Shown here piece by piece: positions 8,463-17,139 of a stretch of 64,000 bases of DNA. Position 1 is the first letter of the stretch, and each line of letters opens with the position of its first letter. The translations under genes were made by a program, and so were the position numbers. The DNA lies in contig CALWQT010000002.1 of assembly GCA_944383765.1 (NCBI GenBank), forward strand, positions 176,179-240,178, written 5' to 3'. A model generated the notes under the pieces. That model was not told the DNA's origin. It saw only the letters and a program-made list of their open reading frames with translations, and did no database searches. The DNA is from an uncultured Lachnospiraceae bacterium. Lineage in GTDB: Bacteria > Bacillota > Clostridia > Lachnospirales > Lachnospiraceae.

Positions 8463-9569
8463 ATGTATGAAAAAATAAAAACCCCGGTCGATTATGGCGG
8501 GATTGAACTGAAAAATCCGATTATATTTGCTCCCACATCCATGGGACTGCCGGAAGCAGAATTGCTGGAACGATACAGGAAACTTGCAGCAGGCGGCTGC
8601 AGTATGATCATCATTGGCGATGTACCGGTGAAAAAAAGCAGATTTGTTCCTTCCCTGCAGACTGCAAAAGGCTTTGCTTTTTATCAGAAACTGGCAGAGA
8701 CAGTCCACCAGGAAGGCTGCAGGATATGCGCCCAGCTTCATCAGTCAGATTCTAACCTGAAAGCCATGGTGAGATACATACCCGGCCTGCTGACCAAAAA
8801 GATCAGCCAGGATGACTTGAGAAATCTTCTGAATCAGGAGGTTGGTCCTTATATTACCAATCTGCCGGTCAAAAAAATCCAGGATATCATACGAGGGTTT
8901 GAAGAGACAGCAGTGCTGGCCAAGAAAGCCGGATTTGATATGATCCAGGTCCATGGAGACCGGATGTGCGGCAGCTTCAGTTCTACGGTGTTTAATCACA
9001 GGACCGACCAGTATGGGGGAAGTCCGGAGAACCGGGCGAGATTTGCCTGCGAGGCGGTTGCGGCTGTGCGAAAGGCAGTTCCTGATATGCCGATTGATTA
9101 CAAGCTGGCTGTGAGACAGGAGGATCCTCATTATGGGAATGCGGGAGTGCTTGTGGAGGAACTGGGGATTTTTCTTCCTTTGCTGGAACGGGCAGGAGTG
9201 ACTAGCTTTCATGTGACGCTGGCAGATCATGGAGATCTGAATGATACCATACCCACTGCCAGACATCCGTATTTTGGAACGGAAGGCTGTTTCCTGAAAT
9301 ATTGCGATCAGGTGCGGATTCACACCAAACTTCCTATCTGCGGAGTAGGCGGTCTGTCTGATCCGGATTTTATAGAACAGCAGCTGGAGACAGGAAGAAT
9401 CCAGTGCGCGGCCATGAGCCGTCAGCTGATCGCTGACCCGGAATGGGTGAATCAGGTGATGAAAGGGCGAGAAAAAGAAATCCATTCATGTGTCCGCTGC
9501 AATAAAGACTGTCTGGGAGGTATGATGGCCCATAAAGGTGTTCATTGTATTTATGAAAGGAGAGGGTAA
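8463..9569 (+). CDS. bilR: Bilirubin reductase BilR (short old-yellow-enzyme family)
   Basis: This 368-residue flavin TIM-barrel protein is related to 2,4-dienoyl-CoA reductase but lacks the C-terminal FAD/NADH domains. The active-site loop reads HGDRMCGSF, placing Asp166 and Arg167 where ordinary family members have a HGAHG-type loop. As I recall, Asp166/Arg167 are the residues that mark the BilR clade, with the same numbering. A C-terminal CxxCx3Cx11C motif (Cys343, 346, 350, 362) would bind a 4Fe-4S cluster. BilR reduces bilirubin to urobilinogen in gut bacteria. The start has AAAGGAG about nine bases upstream. Neighbours bilQ and bilS fit the known operon. Confidence 0.88.
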   Translation: MYEKIKTPVDYGGIELKNPIIFAPTSMGLPEAELLERYRKLAAGGCSMIIIGDVPVKKSRFVPSLQTAKGFAFYQKLAETVHQEGCRICAQLHQSDSNLKAMVRYIPGLLTKKISQDDLRNLLNQEVGPYITNLPVKKIQDIIRGFEETAVLAKKAGFDMIQVHGDRMCGSFSSTVFNHRTDQYGGSPENRARFACEAVAAVRKAVPDMPIDYKLAVRQEDPHYGNAGVLVEELGIFLPLLERAGVTSFHVTLADHGDLNDTIPTARHPYFGTEGCFLKYCDQVRIHTKLPICGVGGLSDPDFIEQQLETGRIQCAAMSRQLIADPEWVNQVMKGREKEIHSCVRCNKDCLGGMMAHKGVHCIYERRG

Positions 9570-9570
9570 T

Positions 9571-10098
9571 ATGAATTATGCAGTGATCTACAGCAGCAGA
9601 ACAGGAAATACAAGATTATTGGCAGAAACCGTGAGAGAGAGTATGGCGGAAGGAAACTGCGTTTATTTTGGGGAAACATCAGGGATAGACGACCAGGTAC
9701 TCAGGGAAGCTCAGCTGGTTTTTGTAGGATTCTGGACAGATAAAGGAAGCTGTGATGCCTCCGCTGCGGAAGTGCTGAAAAAAATGGACTATAAGGATGT
9801 GTTCCTGTTCGGAACTGCAGGATTTGGAGGGGCTCCGGCTTATTTTGATCAGATATTAAGCCGGGCAGAAAAAAATCTTCCTTCAACAGCGAGGATTGCA
9901 GGAACCTATATGTGTCAGGGGAAAATGCCTGTGGCAGTTCGGGAACGGTACATGAAGATGAAAGAAGAGGGAAATGCGTCAGCTCAAATTGACAGCATGA
10001 TTGAAAATTTTGACCGGGCAATGAGCCATCCGGATCAGCAGGACATGGAGAAATTAAAGGAAACGGTACATGAGAGCCTGCAGAAGCAGAGTGAATAG
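9571..10098 (+). CDS. bilS: Flavodoxin-like protein BilS
   Basis: This is a 175-residue protein with an FMN phosphate-binding loop SSRTGNT at residues 8-14, followed by alternating strands and helices of a flavodoxin fold. It starts two bases after the bilR stop, with AAAGGAGAGG upstream, so it is tightly coupled. In described bil operons the flavodoxin-like partner is thought to supply electrons to BilR, which here lacks its own electron-input domain. The C-terminal tail is charged and not part of a classical flavodoxin. The name rests on the operon match. Confidence 0.82.
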   Translation: MNYAVIYSSRTGNTRLLAETVRESMAEGNCVYFGETSGIDDQVLREAQLVFVGFWTDKGSCDASAAEVLKKMDYKDVFLFGTAGFGGAPAYFDQILSRAEKNLPSTARIAGTYMCQGKMPVAVRERYMKMKEEGNASAQIDSMIENFDRAMSHPDQQDMEKLKETVHESLQKQSE

Positions 10099-10120
10099 AA
10101 AAGATAGAGGAGAGATAAAA

Positions 10121-10450
10121 ATGACAAAAGGAACGAAAATCTGGTTGTGGTTTGCATTGGTATTAGGGCTGGCTACCACAGGGATCAATGCATCTTATGG
10201 AAGATGGATTTCGGTAGCCATATCCCTGGCTGCCATGGCAGGGCTGGCAGTATTGCTGTTCCAGAAACGGAAAGCAGGATATGTATTTATGTGCGGCTGC
10301 TATGTGCTGTCTTTTGTCAGCGGTGTGATGCAGGGAGTAACCGGCGGAACCGGTCTGATCGTATCCGTAGTCATGTCCCTGATCGGTTCTATGGTGATAC
10401 CAGGGATTACATGGCTGTTTATCAGAAAAAAATGGAAATTTTTAAATTGA
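10121..10450 (+). CDS. Small membrane protein downstream of bilS
   Basis: This is a 109-residue protein with about four hydrophobic segments and short basic ends (TKGTK at the start, RKKWK at the end). It begins 22 bases after bilS with an AGGAGAGA site, and I chose the ATG at 10121 over the longer frame because of that site. I recognise no family. Position suggests it belongs to the bil transcript, where a membrane role such as pigment transport would be plausible but is pure inference. Confidence 0.7.
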   Translation: MTKGTKIWLWFALVLGLATTGINASYGRWISVAISLAAMAGLAVLLFQKRKAGYVFMCGCYVLSFVSGVMQGVTGGTGLIVSVVMSLIGSMVIPGITWLFIRKKWKFLN

Positions 10451-10496
10451 ATGAAATAGAAGCGGGTCGTTTTAAGGACAGGGATTCTTCAGATGT

Positions 10497-11186
10497 TCAG
10501 GAGATACCCGTCCCTTTTTGTTGCACCATTTCCAGAAGTTTTTCTTTATTTTCGATAACAAGATACCCGTCCTTTCGGTCAATGATACCCTGATTTTTCA
10601 GCTTTTTTGCAATTCTGCTTACAGTAACCGGATGGATTCCAAGAAATTTGGCAATCTCGGAAAAGGTAAAGGCTTTAGGGATCACACAGAGTCCTTTCCT
10701 GCATACGCAGCAGTTTAACAGCCATTCGCAGAATAAAATATCTTTGCCTACATCATGGGAATGCTGGACTTTATTGATCACTTCCAGATAATTGATAGTC
10801 AGGCTTCCAAGGACTGCATTCATAAATGCAGGCATTTCATCAAGCAGATGATTAAAAATAGATTCTTCCATAGCATAAACGACGCAGGGAGTTTTTGCTG
10901 TGATCCAGAAAGCAGAAGGGGCGGCTAACAGGTTCATAGGCTGGTTGGATATATATTTCTGGGCCAGTATCTGGGAAAATCCGATCATCCGCTGTTCGCC
11001 AAAATAAAGATATACCTGTTCTTCTCCATTCGCTCCGATACAGTTGAGAGCAGCGATTCCCTGGTCGAGAAAATAGGCTTCCCCTTTGGGCTGTCCCAGG
11101 GTGGGATCGTAAATAGGCTGATTTTTCTTTTTTTCCCGCCGGGTTCCGTATGTAATGAATAATTCTCTGATTTCCTGTGTTTCCAT
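10497..11186 (-). CDS. Crp/Fnr-family transcriptional regulator
   Basis: The 229-residue protein has an N-terminal cyclic-nucleotide-binding-like beta roll (roughly residues 20-120) and a C-terminal HTH in which TFSEIAKFLGIHPVTVSRIAKKL is the recognition unit (about 175-200). Several Cys (CEWLLNCCVCRKGLC) cluster ahead of the HTH and could bind a redox cofactor, although the Fnr pattern is not exact. It is transcribed away from the SLC13-like transporter at 11346 across a 160-base gap, suggesting it controls that gene. It has a good AGAGGGGGA ribosome site. Confidence 0.85.
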   Translation of the reverse strand: METQEIRELFITYGTRREKKKNQPIYDPTLGQPKGEAYFLDQGIAALNCIGANGEEQVYLYFGEQRMIGFSQILAQKYISNQPMNLLAAPSAFWITAKTPCVVYAMEESIFNHLLDEMPAFMNAVLGSLTINYLEVINKVQHSHDVGKDILFCEWLLNCCVCRKGLCVIPKAFTFSEIAKFLGIHPVTVSRIAKKLKNQGIIDRKDGYLVIENKEKLLEMVQQKGTGIS

Positions 11187-11345
11187 AAGGAATATCCCCC
11201 TCTGTCTGCCGTAAACTCATTTTTTACTATATCATAATTTATTCCTTTTTTCTACAAAATCCAGAATCCTTAACCGCTGCTATTGGTATTTAAAAAATAG
11301 CATGTTAATATTATAACAAATTACGCGTGGGAGGTTATGATTATT

Positions 11346-12809
11346 ATGCCGAAAAAGAAAGTAAATATGGTGTATATCCATTGCCTCATAGGCCTGGGGA
11401 TTATGTTTCTGATCCGTTACCTGCCTGTGAGCCTGCCGGAAATTACACCGGTAGGAAAGCAGATTCTTGGGATTTTTGTGGGAACTCTGTATCTTTGGAC
11501 TACGGTAGACCCAATCTGGTCCAGTCTGTTGTGTATTTTTATGGTGGGAATATCAGATTATGCACCTATGGGCAGTGTCCTGAGTACGACTTTTGGAAAT
11601 CCGACAGTAGTCCAGATGTTCTTTCTGATGATTATTATGAACAGCCTTCAGGTGAACCGGTTAAGTGCATATATCGGACGGTTTTTCCTGACAAGAAAGA
11701 TTATCATCGGAAGACCGTGGGTGTTTACTGCAGTACTGTTTGTGGGATCTGTACTGATTGCTGCTTTTGTTGGCTGCTTTGCCCCCATCTTTTTGTTCTG
11801 GCCGATCCTGTATGATATTTTTGAAGATATCGGAATGGAGAAAAAAGAGACATATCCTACTCTTATGATCATTATGATCGTAGTAGCGTGTGCCATCGGT
11901 TTCCCGGTACCGCCTTATATGAGCAATGGACTGGCTCTGATTTCTAACTATGCAACGATTACGCAGAATATTCTGGGAACCAGTGTGGTACTGAATAATG
12001 CAGAATGGCTGCTGGTGTCCTTGCTTTATGGTGCTGTATGTGCGGCTGCGATCATCCTGTTTGCCAAATATGTACTCCGTCCGGATGTAAGCAAGTTAAA
12101 AAATCTGACTTTGGAGCAGTTAAATAAGAATCCGCTGCCTCCGCTGAGCAAGAAGCAGAAAGTAGTAGGAGTTGTCTGTGTTTGTTTCCTTCTCAGTATG
12201 CTTTTGCCAAGTATTTTCCCGTCCTTGCCTGGAATGGCATTCATCAGTGCCAATTCCCTGGGAACAGCAATCTTCTTTATCGTTGTACTTTGTGTGATCC
12301 AGGTAGATGGAAAACCTGTCTTCTCACTGAAAGAAAACATGGAGCCTTTTGCATGGGGAACCTTTTTCCTGGTTACTTCAGCAATCCTTCTTGGAGGAGT
12401 ACTTACCAACGAGAGTACAGGTGTTATCCCGTTCCTGAATACGATTCTGGCTCCTATATTTAAAAATATGACGCCATTTGTATTCAGTCTTTTGGTACTG
12501 GTAGTGGGATGTATCTTGACAAATATCTGTAACTCACTGGTAATCGGTATGATCCTTCAGCCTGTTATTGCTACCTACTGCCTGTCAGCCGGAATCAATT
12601 CTGCGCCGATTGCGGCCATGACCAGTATCTTTGTTCTGGCCTGTGCCATTGCAACACCGGCAGCTTCTCCGTTTGCAGCTATGCTGTTTGGAAATAAAGA
12701 ATGGCTTCGGGCAAAAGACATTTACAAATATGATCTGATGTTTGTGTTGATTGAACTGATTCTGGTACTGGTTGTTGGATTGCCTCTGGCTAATATGTTG
12801 GTTCATTAA
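11346..12809 (+). CDS. SLC13/DASS-type anion permease
   Basis: This is a 487-residue polytopic inner-membrane protein with roughly 11-12 hydrophobic segments. It contains the inverted repeated architecture and Asn/Thr/Pro-rich hairpin segments (FGNPTVVQMF, ICNSLVIG, TPAASPFAAMLFG) of divalent-anion/sodium symporters, which carry dicarboxylates or sulfate. The substrate cannot be told from sequence. ATG codons occur at 11337 and 11346. I prefer 11346 because GGGAGG (11329-11334) would be only two bases from the earlier one. It is divergent from the Crp-type gene and followed by a strong terminator. Confidence 0.82.
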   Translation: MPKKKVNMVYIHCLIGLGIMFLIRYLPVSLPEITPVGKQILGIFVGTLYLWTTVDPIWSSLLCIFMVGISDYAPMGSVLSTTFGNPTVVQMFFLMIIMNSLQVNRLSAYIGRFFLTRKIIIGRPWVFTAVLFVGSVLIAAFVGCFAPIFLFWPILYDIFEDIGMEKKETYPTLMIIMIVVACAIGFPVPPYMSNGLALISNYATITQNILGTSVVLNNAEWLLVSLLYGAVCAAAIILFAKYVLRPDVSKLKNLTLEQLNKNPLPPLSKKQKVVGVVCVCFLLSMLLPSIFPSLPGMAFISANSLGTAIFFIVVLCVIQVDGKPVFSLKENMEPFAWGTFFLVTSAILLGGVLTNESTGVIPFLNTILAPIFKNMTPFVFSLLVLVVGCILTNICNSLVIGMILQPVIATYCLSAGINSAPIAAMTSIFVLACAIATPAASPFAAMLFGNKEWLRAKDIYKYDLMFVLIELILVLVVGLPLANMLVH

Positions 12810-12825
12810 AATATAGGATATGGTG

Positions 12826-12870
12826 AAAAAAGCGTTCTGCCTGGGAAAGAACAGGTCAGAACGCTTTTTT
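12826..12870 (+). terminator. Rho-independent terminator of the anion permease
   Basis: A 14-bp inverted repeat (12826-12839 with 12857-12870) includes the GC core GCGTTCTG and ends in six T. Both strands carry A/T runs, so it could work in either direction. Confidence 0.9.
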
Positions 12871-12882
12871 GTCCGCAGTTTC

Positions 12883-12911
12883 TTGCGTACGCAAACAAAT
12901 TGTGCTACAAT
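12883..12911 (+). promoter_or_regulatory. marR-MATE promoter with palindromic operator
   Basis: TTGCGT (12883-12888) and TACAAT (12906-12911) are 17 bases apart. The perfect 12-bp palindrome TTGCGTACGCAA (12883-12894) covers the -35. That is the form and position expected for a MarR-family operator. Confidence 0.75.
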
Positions 12912-12948
12912 GAGTAAGCTTACAGAGAGTATGACATAGGAGGAATTT

Positions 12949-13395
12949 ATGGATATTATCAAATGGCTTGGGATCACGGACCGGCATAAGAAAATGTACC
13001 TGAATAAAAGGCTGGCTCCGTTTGGACTGAGCAGCCAGCATCTTTATCTGTTAAAAGTATGCCGGAATCCGGGAATTACTCAGGACCAGTTTCTGGAGAG
13101 TTTTTATCTGAATCCCAGTAATGTAACAAGGGCAGTTCTGTCGTTGGAACAGAAAGGGTTTCTGTACCGGGAATCCTGTGAGGAAGATAAGCGGACCTGC
13201 AGGCTGTTTCCAACGGAGAAAGGAATAGAGGTCTGCAGAAACATAGAGGAAGTGTGGGCTGATACGGAGAATACCCTGATGGAAGGATTTTCCCAGGAAG
13301 AAAAGGAAATCTTTCAAAGGCTTCTGATAAAAGCAGGAAACAATATGCTGTCCAAACTGGGGGCAGACCCAAATAAAAGGAGGAGAAAAAGGTGA
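12949..13395 (+). CDS. MarR-family regulator of MATE pump
   Basis: This 148-residue winged-helix protein has the MarR core: the recognition region SNVTRAVLSLEQKGFLYRE and the wing DKRTCRLFPTEKG. It has a GGAGG site before ATG 12949 and overlaps the MATE gene by four bases (GTGA). The palindrome over its -35 suggests it represses itself and the pump until a toxic ligand binds. The ligand is not predictable. Confidence 0.9.
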   Translation: MDIIKWLGITDRHKKMYLNKRLAPFGLSSQHLYLLKVCRNPGITQDQFLESFYLNPSNVTRAVLSLEQKGFLYRESCEEDKRTCRLFPTEKGIEVCRNIEEVWADTENTLMEGFSQEEKEIFQRLLIKAGNNMLSKLGADPNKRRRKR

Positions 13396-14807
13396 AAGAG
13401 CAGAAAACAACCGAAATAAGAGATGAAAATCCATTAGGATATGAGAAGATTTCTACATTGCTGAAGAACTTTGCCATTCCCAGCGTAATCGCTATGGTGG
13501 TCAGTTCCCTTTATAATATTGTGGATCAGATTTTTATCGGGCAGGGCGTGGGATATCTGGGGAATGCGGCGACCAATGTGGCATATCCGTTAACAACCAT
13601 CTGTCTGGCAATCGCATTGCTGATCGGAATCGGAAGTGCTTCCCGTTTTTCCCTGTATCTGGGAGGCGGCCAGAAGGAGAAAGCGGCAAAGGTAGTAGGA
13701 AACAGCATATGTCTTATGGTCTTTCTGGGAGTAATTTATACAATATTGGTGGAACTATTCCTGAATGTGTTTTTAAAAGCCTTTGGAGCAACCCCTGATG
13801 TCATGCCTTATGCAGTCAGCTATACCAGGATCACAGCGCTTGGAATGCCGCTCCTGATCATCACCAATGCCATGAGCAATATGGCCAGGGCAGACGGAAG
13901 TCCCAAGTATTCCATGACCTGTATGCTGGTGGGCGCTGTTATCAATACCATTCTGGACCCTATTTTTATTTTTGTTTTCCATATGGGAGTTGCAGGCGCC
14001 GCAGCAGCTACTGTGATCGGTCAGTTTTTTTCTTTCCTTATGGCAATCCGGTATATCTGGCGTTTCCAGCATATTGAACTGAAAAAAGAAGATTTTCATC
14101 TGAGCCTGAAAGAAAGCCTTTCCACGGCATCTCTTGGTATGAGCAGCAGTCTAAATCAGGTGGCGATCACTCTGGTGCAGATTGTGATGAACAATTCTCT
14201 GACTTATTATGGGGCGATGTCAGAATATGGTACGGATATTCCACTGGCTGCCTGCGGTATCGTGATGAAGGTCAATGCGATTTTACTGGCAGTGATCATT
14301 GGCATTTCCCAGGGAAGCCAGCCTATTATCGGATTTAACTATGGAGCAAAACAGTATGGAAGGGTAAAGAAAACATACCGGCTGGCGATACAGTGTAATC
14401 TTCTGATCTCAGCAGTGGGATTCTGCCTGTTCCAGTTTTGTCCCAGACAGATCCTGGCGTTGTTTGGAAGCGGAAATGCTCTGTACTATGAATTTTCCAT
14501 TCGTTTTATGAGGATTTTCCTGTTTATGGTGCTGGTCAACGGTGTTCAGATGCTTTCTTCAAACTTCTTTTCTGCTATTGGAAAACCGGTAAAAGGGCTT
14601 CTGCTTTCCATGACCAGGCAGGTACTGTTTTTGATTCCTCTGCTTCTGATCCTTCCTGTTTTTCTGGGGCTGGACGGAATCATGTTTGCCGGTCCGGTTG
14701 CTGACTTTGCTGCATTTTTGGTGACGGCTGCGTTTATTGCAGGAGAGATGAGGAAGATTACCAAACTGGAGGCGCAGGTACAGGAAATCCGTCCGCAGGG
14801 AGTGTAG
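13392..14807 (+). CDS. MATE-family multidrug efflux transporter
   Basis: This is a 471-residue membrane protein with about 12 transmembrane segments in two similar halves. It carries the MATE features IPSVIAMVVSSLYNIVDQIFIGQG at the N-terminus (in shorter pieces), GMPLLIITNAMSNMARADGSPKYSM and IGISQGSQPIIGFNYGA. It exports cationic drugs or metabolites using a sodium or proton gradient. The GTG start overlaps the upstream marR stop. The long predicted C-terminal tail is cytoplasmic. Substrate is unknown. Confidence 0.92.
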   Translation: MKEQKTTEIRDENPLGYEKISTLLKNFAIPSVIAMVVSSLYNIVDQIFIGQGVGYLGNAATNVAYPLTTICLAIALLIGIGSASRFSLYLGGGQKEKAAKVVGNSICLMVFLGVIYTILVELFLNVFLKAFGATPDVMPYAVSYTRITALGMPLLIITNAMSNMARADGSPKYSMTCMLVGAVINTILDPIFIFVFHMGVAGAAAATVIGQFFSFLMAIRYIWRFQHIELKKEDFHLSLKESLSTASLGMSSSLNQVAITLVQIVMNNSLTYYGAMSEYGTDIPLAACGIVMKVNAILLAVIIGISQGSQPIIGFNYGAKQYGRVKKTYRLAIQCNLLISAVGFCLFQFCPRQILALFGSGNALYYEFSIRFMRIFLFMVLVNGVQMLSSNFFSAIGKPVKGLLLSMTRQVLFLIPLLLILPVFLGLDGIMFAGPVADFAAFLVTAAFIAGEMRKITKLEAQVQEIRPQGV

Positions 14808-14824
14808 CTTGCAGGCCGAAGTCA

Positions 14825-15481
14825 TCACAGAAGGGTAAATTTATTTTTCTCAAAGGAAATCACTCCTTCTTTCTGAAGTTTATAAAGTTCCACGGTCATG
14901 GCGCTGCGGTCAATACAGAGGTAGTCAGCCAGCTGCTGACGGGTAAAAGGAATCTGGAAGGTAGTCTTTTCCAGTTGTCTGGCTTGGACAGAAAGATAAG
15001 AGAGCAGTTTTTCCCGGATGGTCCGGGGAGAGGTGCTCTCTATTTTTTTCGCCAGGCGGAGATTGCTTTCCGCAAGGACAGAAAGCAGGTTCCGGATGAG
15101 ATGGGAATGAAACTGGCAGGCGGAAGAGCAGACCGTCATGACCCGGTTGATGTCCAGAAACAGAACGGAAGAATCCGCCATGGCAACAGCAGTGAAGGGA
15201 AAGATCAGACCGGGTGCGCAGGCATAGGCTTCTCCGAAACATTCCCCGGGAGAAATCTGCCCCATCAGTGTACTGCGGCCCCAGTAATCTTCTTTCATGA
15301 TGTGGACGGCTCCGCTGGTGAGAAGTCCTATGGAAGAGACCGGCTGCCCTTCCGGAAAGATAATCTCCCCTTTTTGAAACTGTCTGTTCCGGGCAGAGAG
15401 ACAGGAGAGCATGGAATCAATATCTTCTTTGGAAATTCCTGCGAACAGGGGAGATTGAAGGATGATAGGAGAATATGGCAT
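14825..15481 (-). CDS. Crp/Fnr-family regulator (HcpR-like position)
   Basis: This 218-residue protein has an N-terminal beta-roll sensor (LFAGISKEDIDSMLSCL onward, with PEGQPVSSIGLLTSGAVHI) and a C-terminal HTH (TRQQLADYLCIDRSAMTVELYKLQKEG). I chose the start at 15481 because AAAGGAGGG lies seven bases upstream; a longer frame to 15565 lacks this. It is divergent from the ferredoxin-type operon at 15580. A dyad lies at -41.5 from that operon's predicted start, a classic Crp activation site. In related Clostridia similar pairs flank hcp, but no hcp is here. Confidence 0.87.
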   Translation of the reverse strand: MPYSPIILQSPLFAGISKEDIDSMLSCLSARNRQFQKGEIIFPEGQPVSSIGLLTSGAVHIMKEDYWGRSTLMGQISPGECFGEAYACAPGLIFPFTAVAMADSSVLFLDINRVMTVCSSACQFHSHLIRNLLSVLAESNLRLAKKIESTSPRTIREKLLSYLSVQARQLEKTTFQIPFTRQQLADYLCIDRSAMTVELYKLQKEGVISFEKNKFTLL

Positions 15482-15497
15482 AAGAAATCCCTCCTTT

Positions 15498-15539
15498 GTT
15501 GGAATTACAACATACTTTTTGATGAGATTGTAGTATAAT
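15498..15539 (+). promoter_or_regulatory. Activator-type promoter with Crp-like dyad at about -41
   Basis: GTTGGAATTACAAC (15498-15511), an inverted repeat GTTG-N6-CAAC, is centred 41-42 bases before the start point predicted from TATAAT (15534-15539). There is no recognisable -35. This spacing is the standard class II arrangement for Crp/Fnr activators. The dyad also lies just upstream of the divergent regulator gene, so autoregulation is possible. Confidence 0.6.
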
Positions 15540-15579
15540 CCTGGCGTAAGGTCAAGACAGATCATGAGGAGGACGAGAG

Positions 15580-16275
15580 ATGATAAGAAAAATCATTGTG
15601 ATTGATAAAGAAGCATGTAATGGCTGCGGACTCTGCGCCCAGGCCTGCCAGGAAGGGGCAATTGCCATGGTGAATGGGAAAGCGGAACTGGTGAGGGATG
15701 ATTACTGCGATGGACTGGGGAATTGTCTTCCTGCCTGTCCCACAGGAGCGATTTCCTTTGAAGAGCGGGAAGCGGCGCCTTTTGATGAGGAAGCAGTGAA
15801 GAGACATATGGAAGAAATGGGGGAAAAACCGTTGTCCTGCGGCTGTCCGGGAACAGCATCAAAAGAGATTGAGAGAAATAGCCAGCATGTTTCTGCATTT
15901 CATAGCGGGGAAAGCCAGCTGAGACAATGGCCGGTACAGATTCAGCTTGCTCCGGTAAATGCACCGTATTTTCAGGGGGCAAACCTGCTGATCGCAGCGG
16001 ACTGTACCGCATATGCCTATGGGGATTTTCACAACCGTTTTATCAGGAACCACATTACTCTGGTGGGATGTCCGAAACTGGACCCGGTGGATTATACAGA
16101 AAAGCTGACAGAGATTATCCGTAAGAATGAGATCAAGAGTGTTACCATTGTAAGAATGGAGGTTCCTTGCTGCGGCGGTCTGGAGCGGGCAGCCAAAATG
16201 GCTTTACAGAACAGCGGGAAGTTTATTCCATGGCAGGTCGTGACAATTTCCACTACAGGGGAAATTCTGGAATAG
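15580..16275 (+). CDS. 4Fe-4S ferredoxin-domain protein with C-terminal Cys region
   Basis: The 231-residue protein has an N-terminal ferredoxin domain: CNGCGLCAQAC (first cluster) and a second set CDGLGNCLPACP in which one ligand position is spaced unusually. The rest includes GCPGT, a CTAY segment, CPKLDP and VPCCGGLERA, likely further cluster or thiol sites. It resembles iron-sulfur proteins encoded with Crp/Fnr regulators and hcp in Clostridia, probably electron carriers in nitrosative or redox response. It is first in an apparent operon with the next gene (nine-base gap). Exact activity is unknown. Confidence 0.8.
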   Translation: MIRKIIVIDKEACNGCGLCAQACQEGAIAMVNGKAELVRDDYCDGLGNCLPACPTGAISFEEREAAPFDEEAVKRHMEEMGEKPLSCGCPGTASKEIERNSQHVSAFHSGESQLRQWPVQIQLAPVNAPYFQGANLLIAADCTAYAYGDFHNRFIRNHITLVGCPKLDPVDYTEKLTEIIRKNEIKSVTIVRMEVPCCGGLERAAKMALQNSGKFIPWQVVTISTTGEILE

Positions 16276-16284
16276 GAGTGACAC

Positions 16285-16719
16285 ATGGAACGGACAGAAG
16301 GATTTGATCAGCTGCTGGGAGCGCTGGTGGGTATGGTGCGCACCAGTGACCGGGTATCACCGGATGAAGAGACTTATCATCTGGCGGAGATGGGATTAGA
16401 GAAGTTGTTTTCTCATGTATCCGAAGAGGAAAGAGAATATGCAGCGGAACAGATACGGCGGAAAAAGGCAGAGATCATGCCGGACTGTGCGGTTTGCCGA
16501 AATCCCTGCGGCCGCTTTTCTGATTATGACTGTACAGAATTATGGAATGGGGAGGAAGGAGTCCGTTTTGCCAAGCTTGCCATACTGGAGCAGTTGAAAG
16601 AGATGGGAGAGCAGGGGCGCAGTTTCAGGCAGGATGCAGTGTTCCGGGCACTGTTTGCTTTAGGGGAAGACTGTGAGCGGGACTGGCTTCTTTCGATTGC
16701 AGACCAGCTGAAGATATGA
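16285..16719 (+). CDS. Uncharacterised Cys-motif protein in ferredoxin operon
   Basis: This is a 144-residue, mostly helical and acidic protein. I recognise no family. Its one striking feature is a central cluster CAVCRNPCGRFSDYDC, four Cys in 16 residues that could hold a metal or iron-sulfur cluster. It starts nine bases after the ferredoxin gene with GGAGTG upstream and so probably shares its Crp-type control. A role with that electron carrier is inferred from context only. Confidence 0.7.
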   Translation: MERTEGFDQLLGALVGMVRTSDRVSPDEETYHLAEMGLEKLFSHVSEEEREYAAEQIRRKKAEIMPDCAVCRNPCGRFSDYDCTELWNGEEGVRFAKLAILEQLKEMGEQGRSFRQDAVFRALFALGEDCERDWLLSIADQLKI

Positions 16720-16779
16720 TATAATGAACAGGAGTTTTTCAGAAGACAAATAAGATAATGGATAAGTGAGGATAAGTAA

Positions 16780-17100
16780 ATGGATATTTTGTTCCTGTTC
16801 AGCGGAGTGGCCTGTCTGATCGAGACAGTCATGCTGTTTCGTAATAGAGACTACCTGATTTTTATGGGGAAGGGAAATGGAAACGGGTTGAGAGAAGAAG
16901 ACTACGACCTTCCCAGGCTTTATAAAGCTGAGAGATGGCTGTTTCTGATCGATGCCGTAACCTGTCTGATCTTGGGCGGACGCACCGGCAACTATACATT
17001 GGAACTGATCTGTATTGCGCTCTGCCTGACGACTTTGGTGATTCACTGGAATAATTTCAGGAGCGATCTGTATAAGAAAAAGAAAAACCTCAGACGATAA
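16780..17100 (+). CDS. Small three-helix membrane protein
   Basis: This is a 106-residue protein with hydrophobic segments at about residues 3-20, 52-67 and 72-90 and a basic C-terminus (KKKKNLRR). The family is not recognised. A TATAAT-like element lies just before it near 16717, and a terminator follows, so it may be a single-gene unit. Confidence 0.6.
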   Translation: MDILFLFSGVACLIETVMLFRNRDYLIFMGKGNGNGLREEDYDLPRLYKAERWLFLIDAVTCLILGGRTGNYTLELICIALCLTTLVIHWNNFRSDLYKKKKNLRR

Positions 17101-17103
17101 GAT

Positions 17104-17139
17104 AGAAAAGCAGTCTGCGCTATGCGGACTGCTTTTCTT
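17104..17139 (+). terminator. Terminator after the small membrane protein
   Basis: A 12-bp inverted repeat (17104-17115 with 17127-17138, core GCAGTC/GACTGC) has an 11-base loop and is followed by an A/T-rich tail. Confidence 0.75.
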
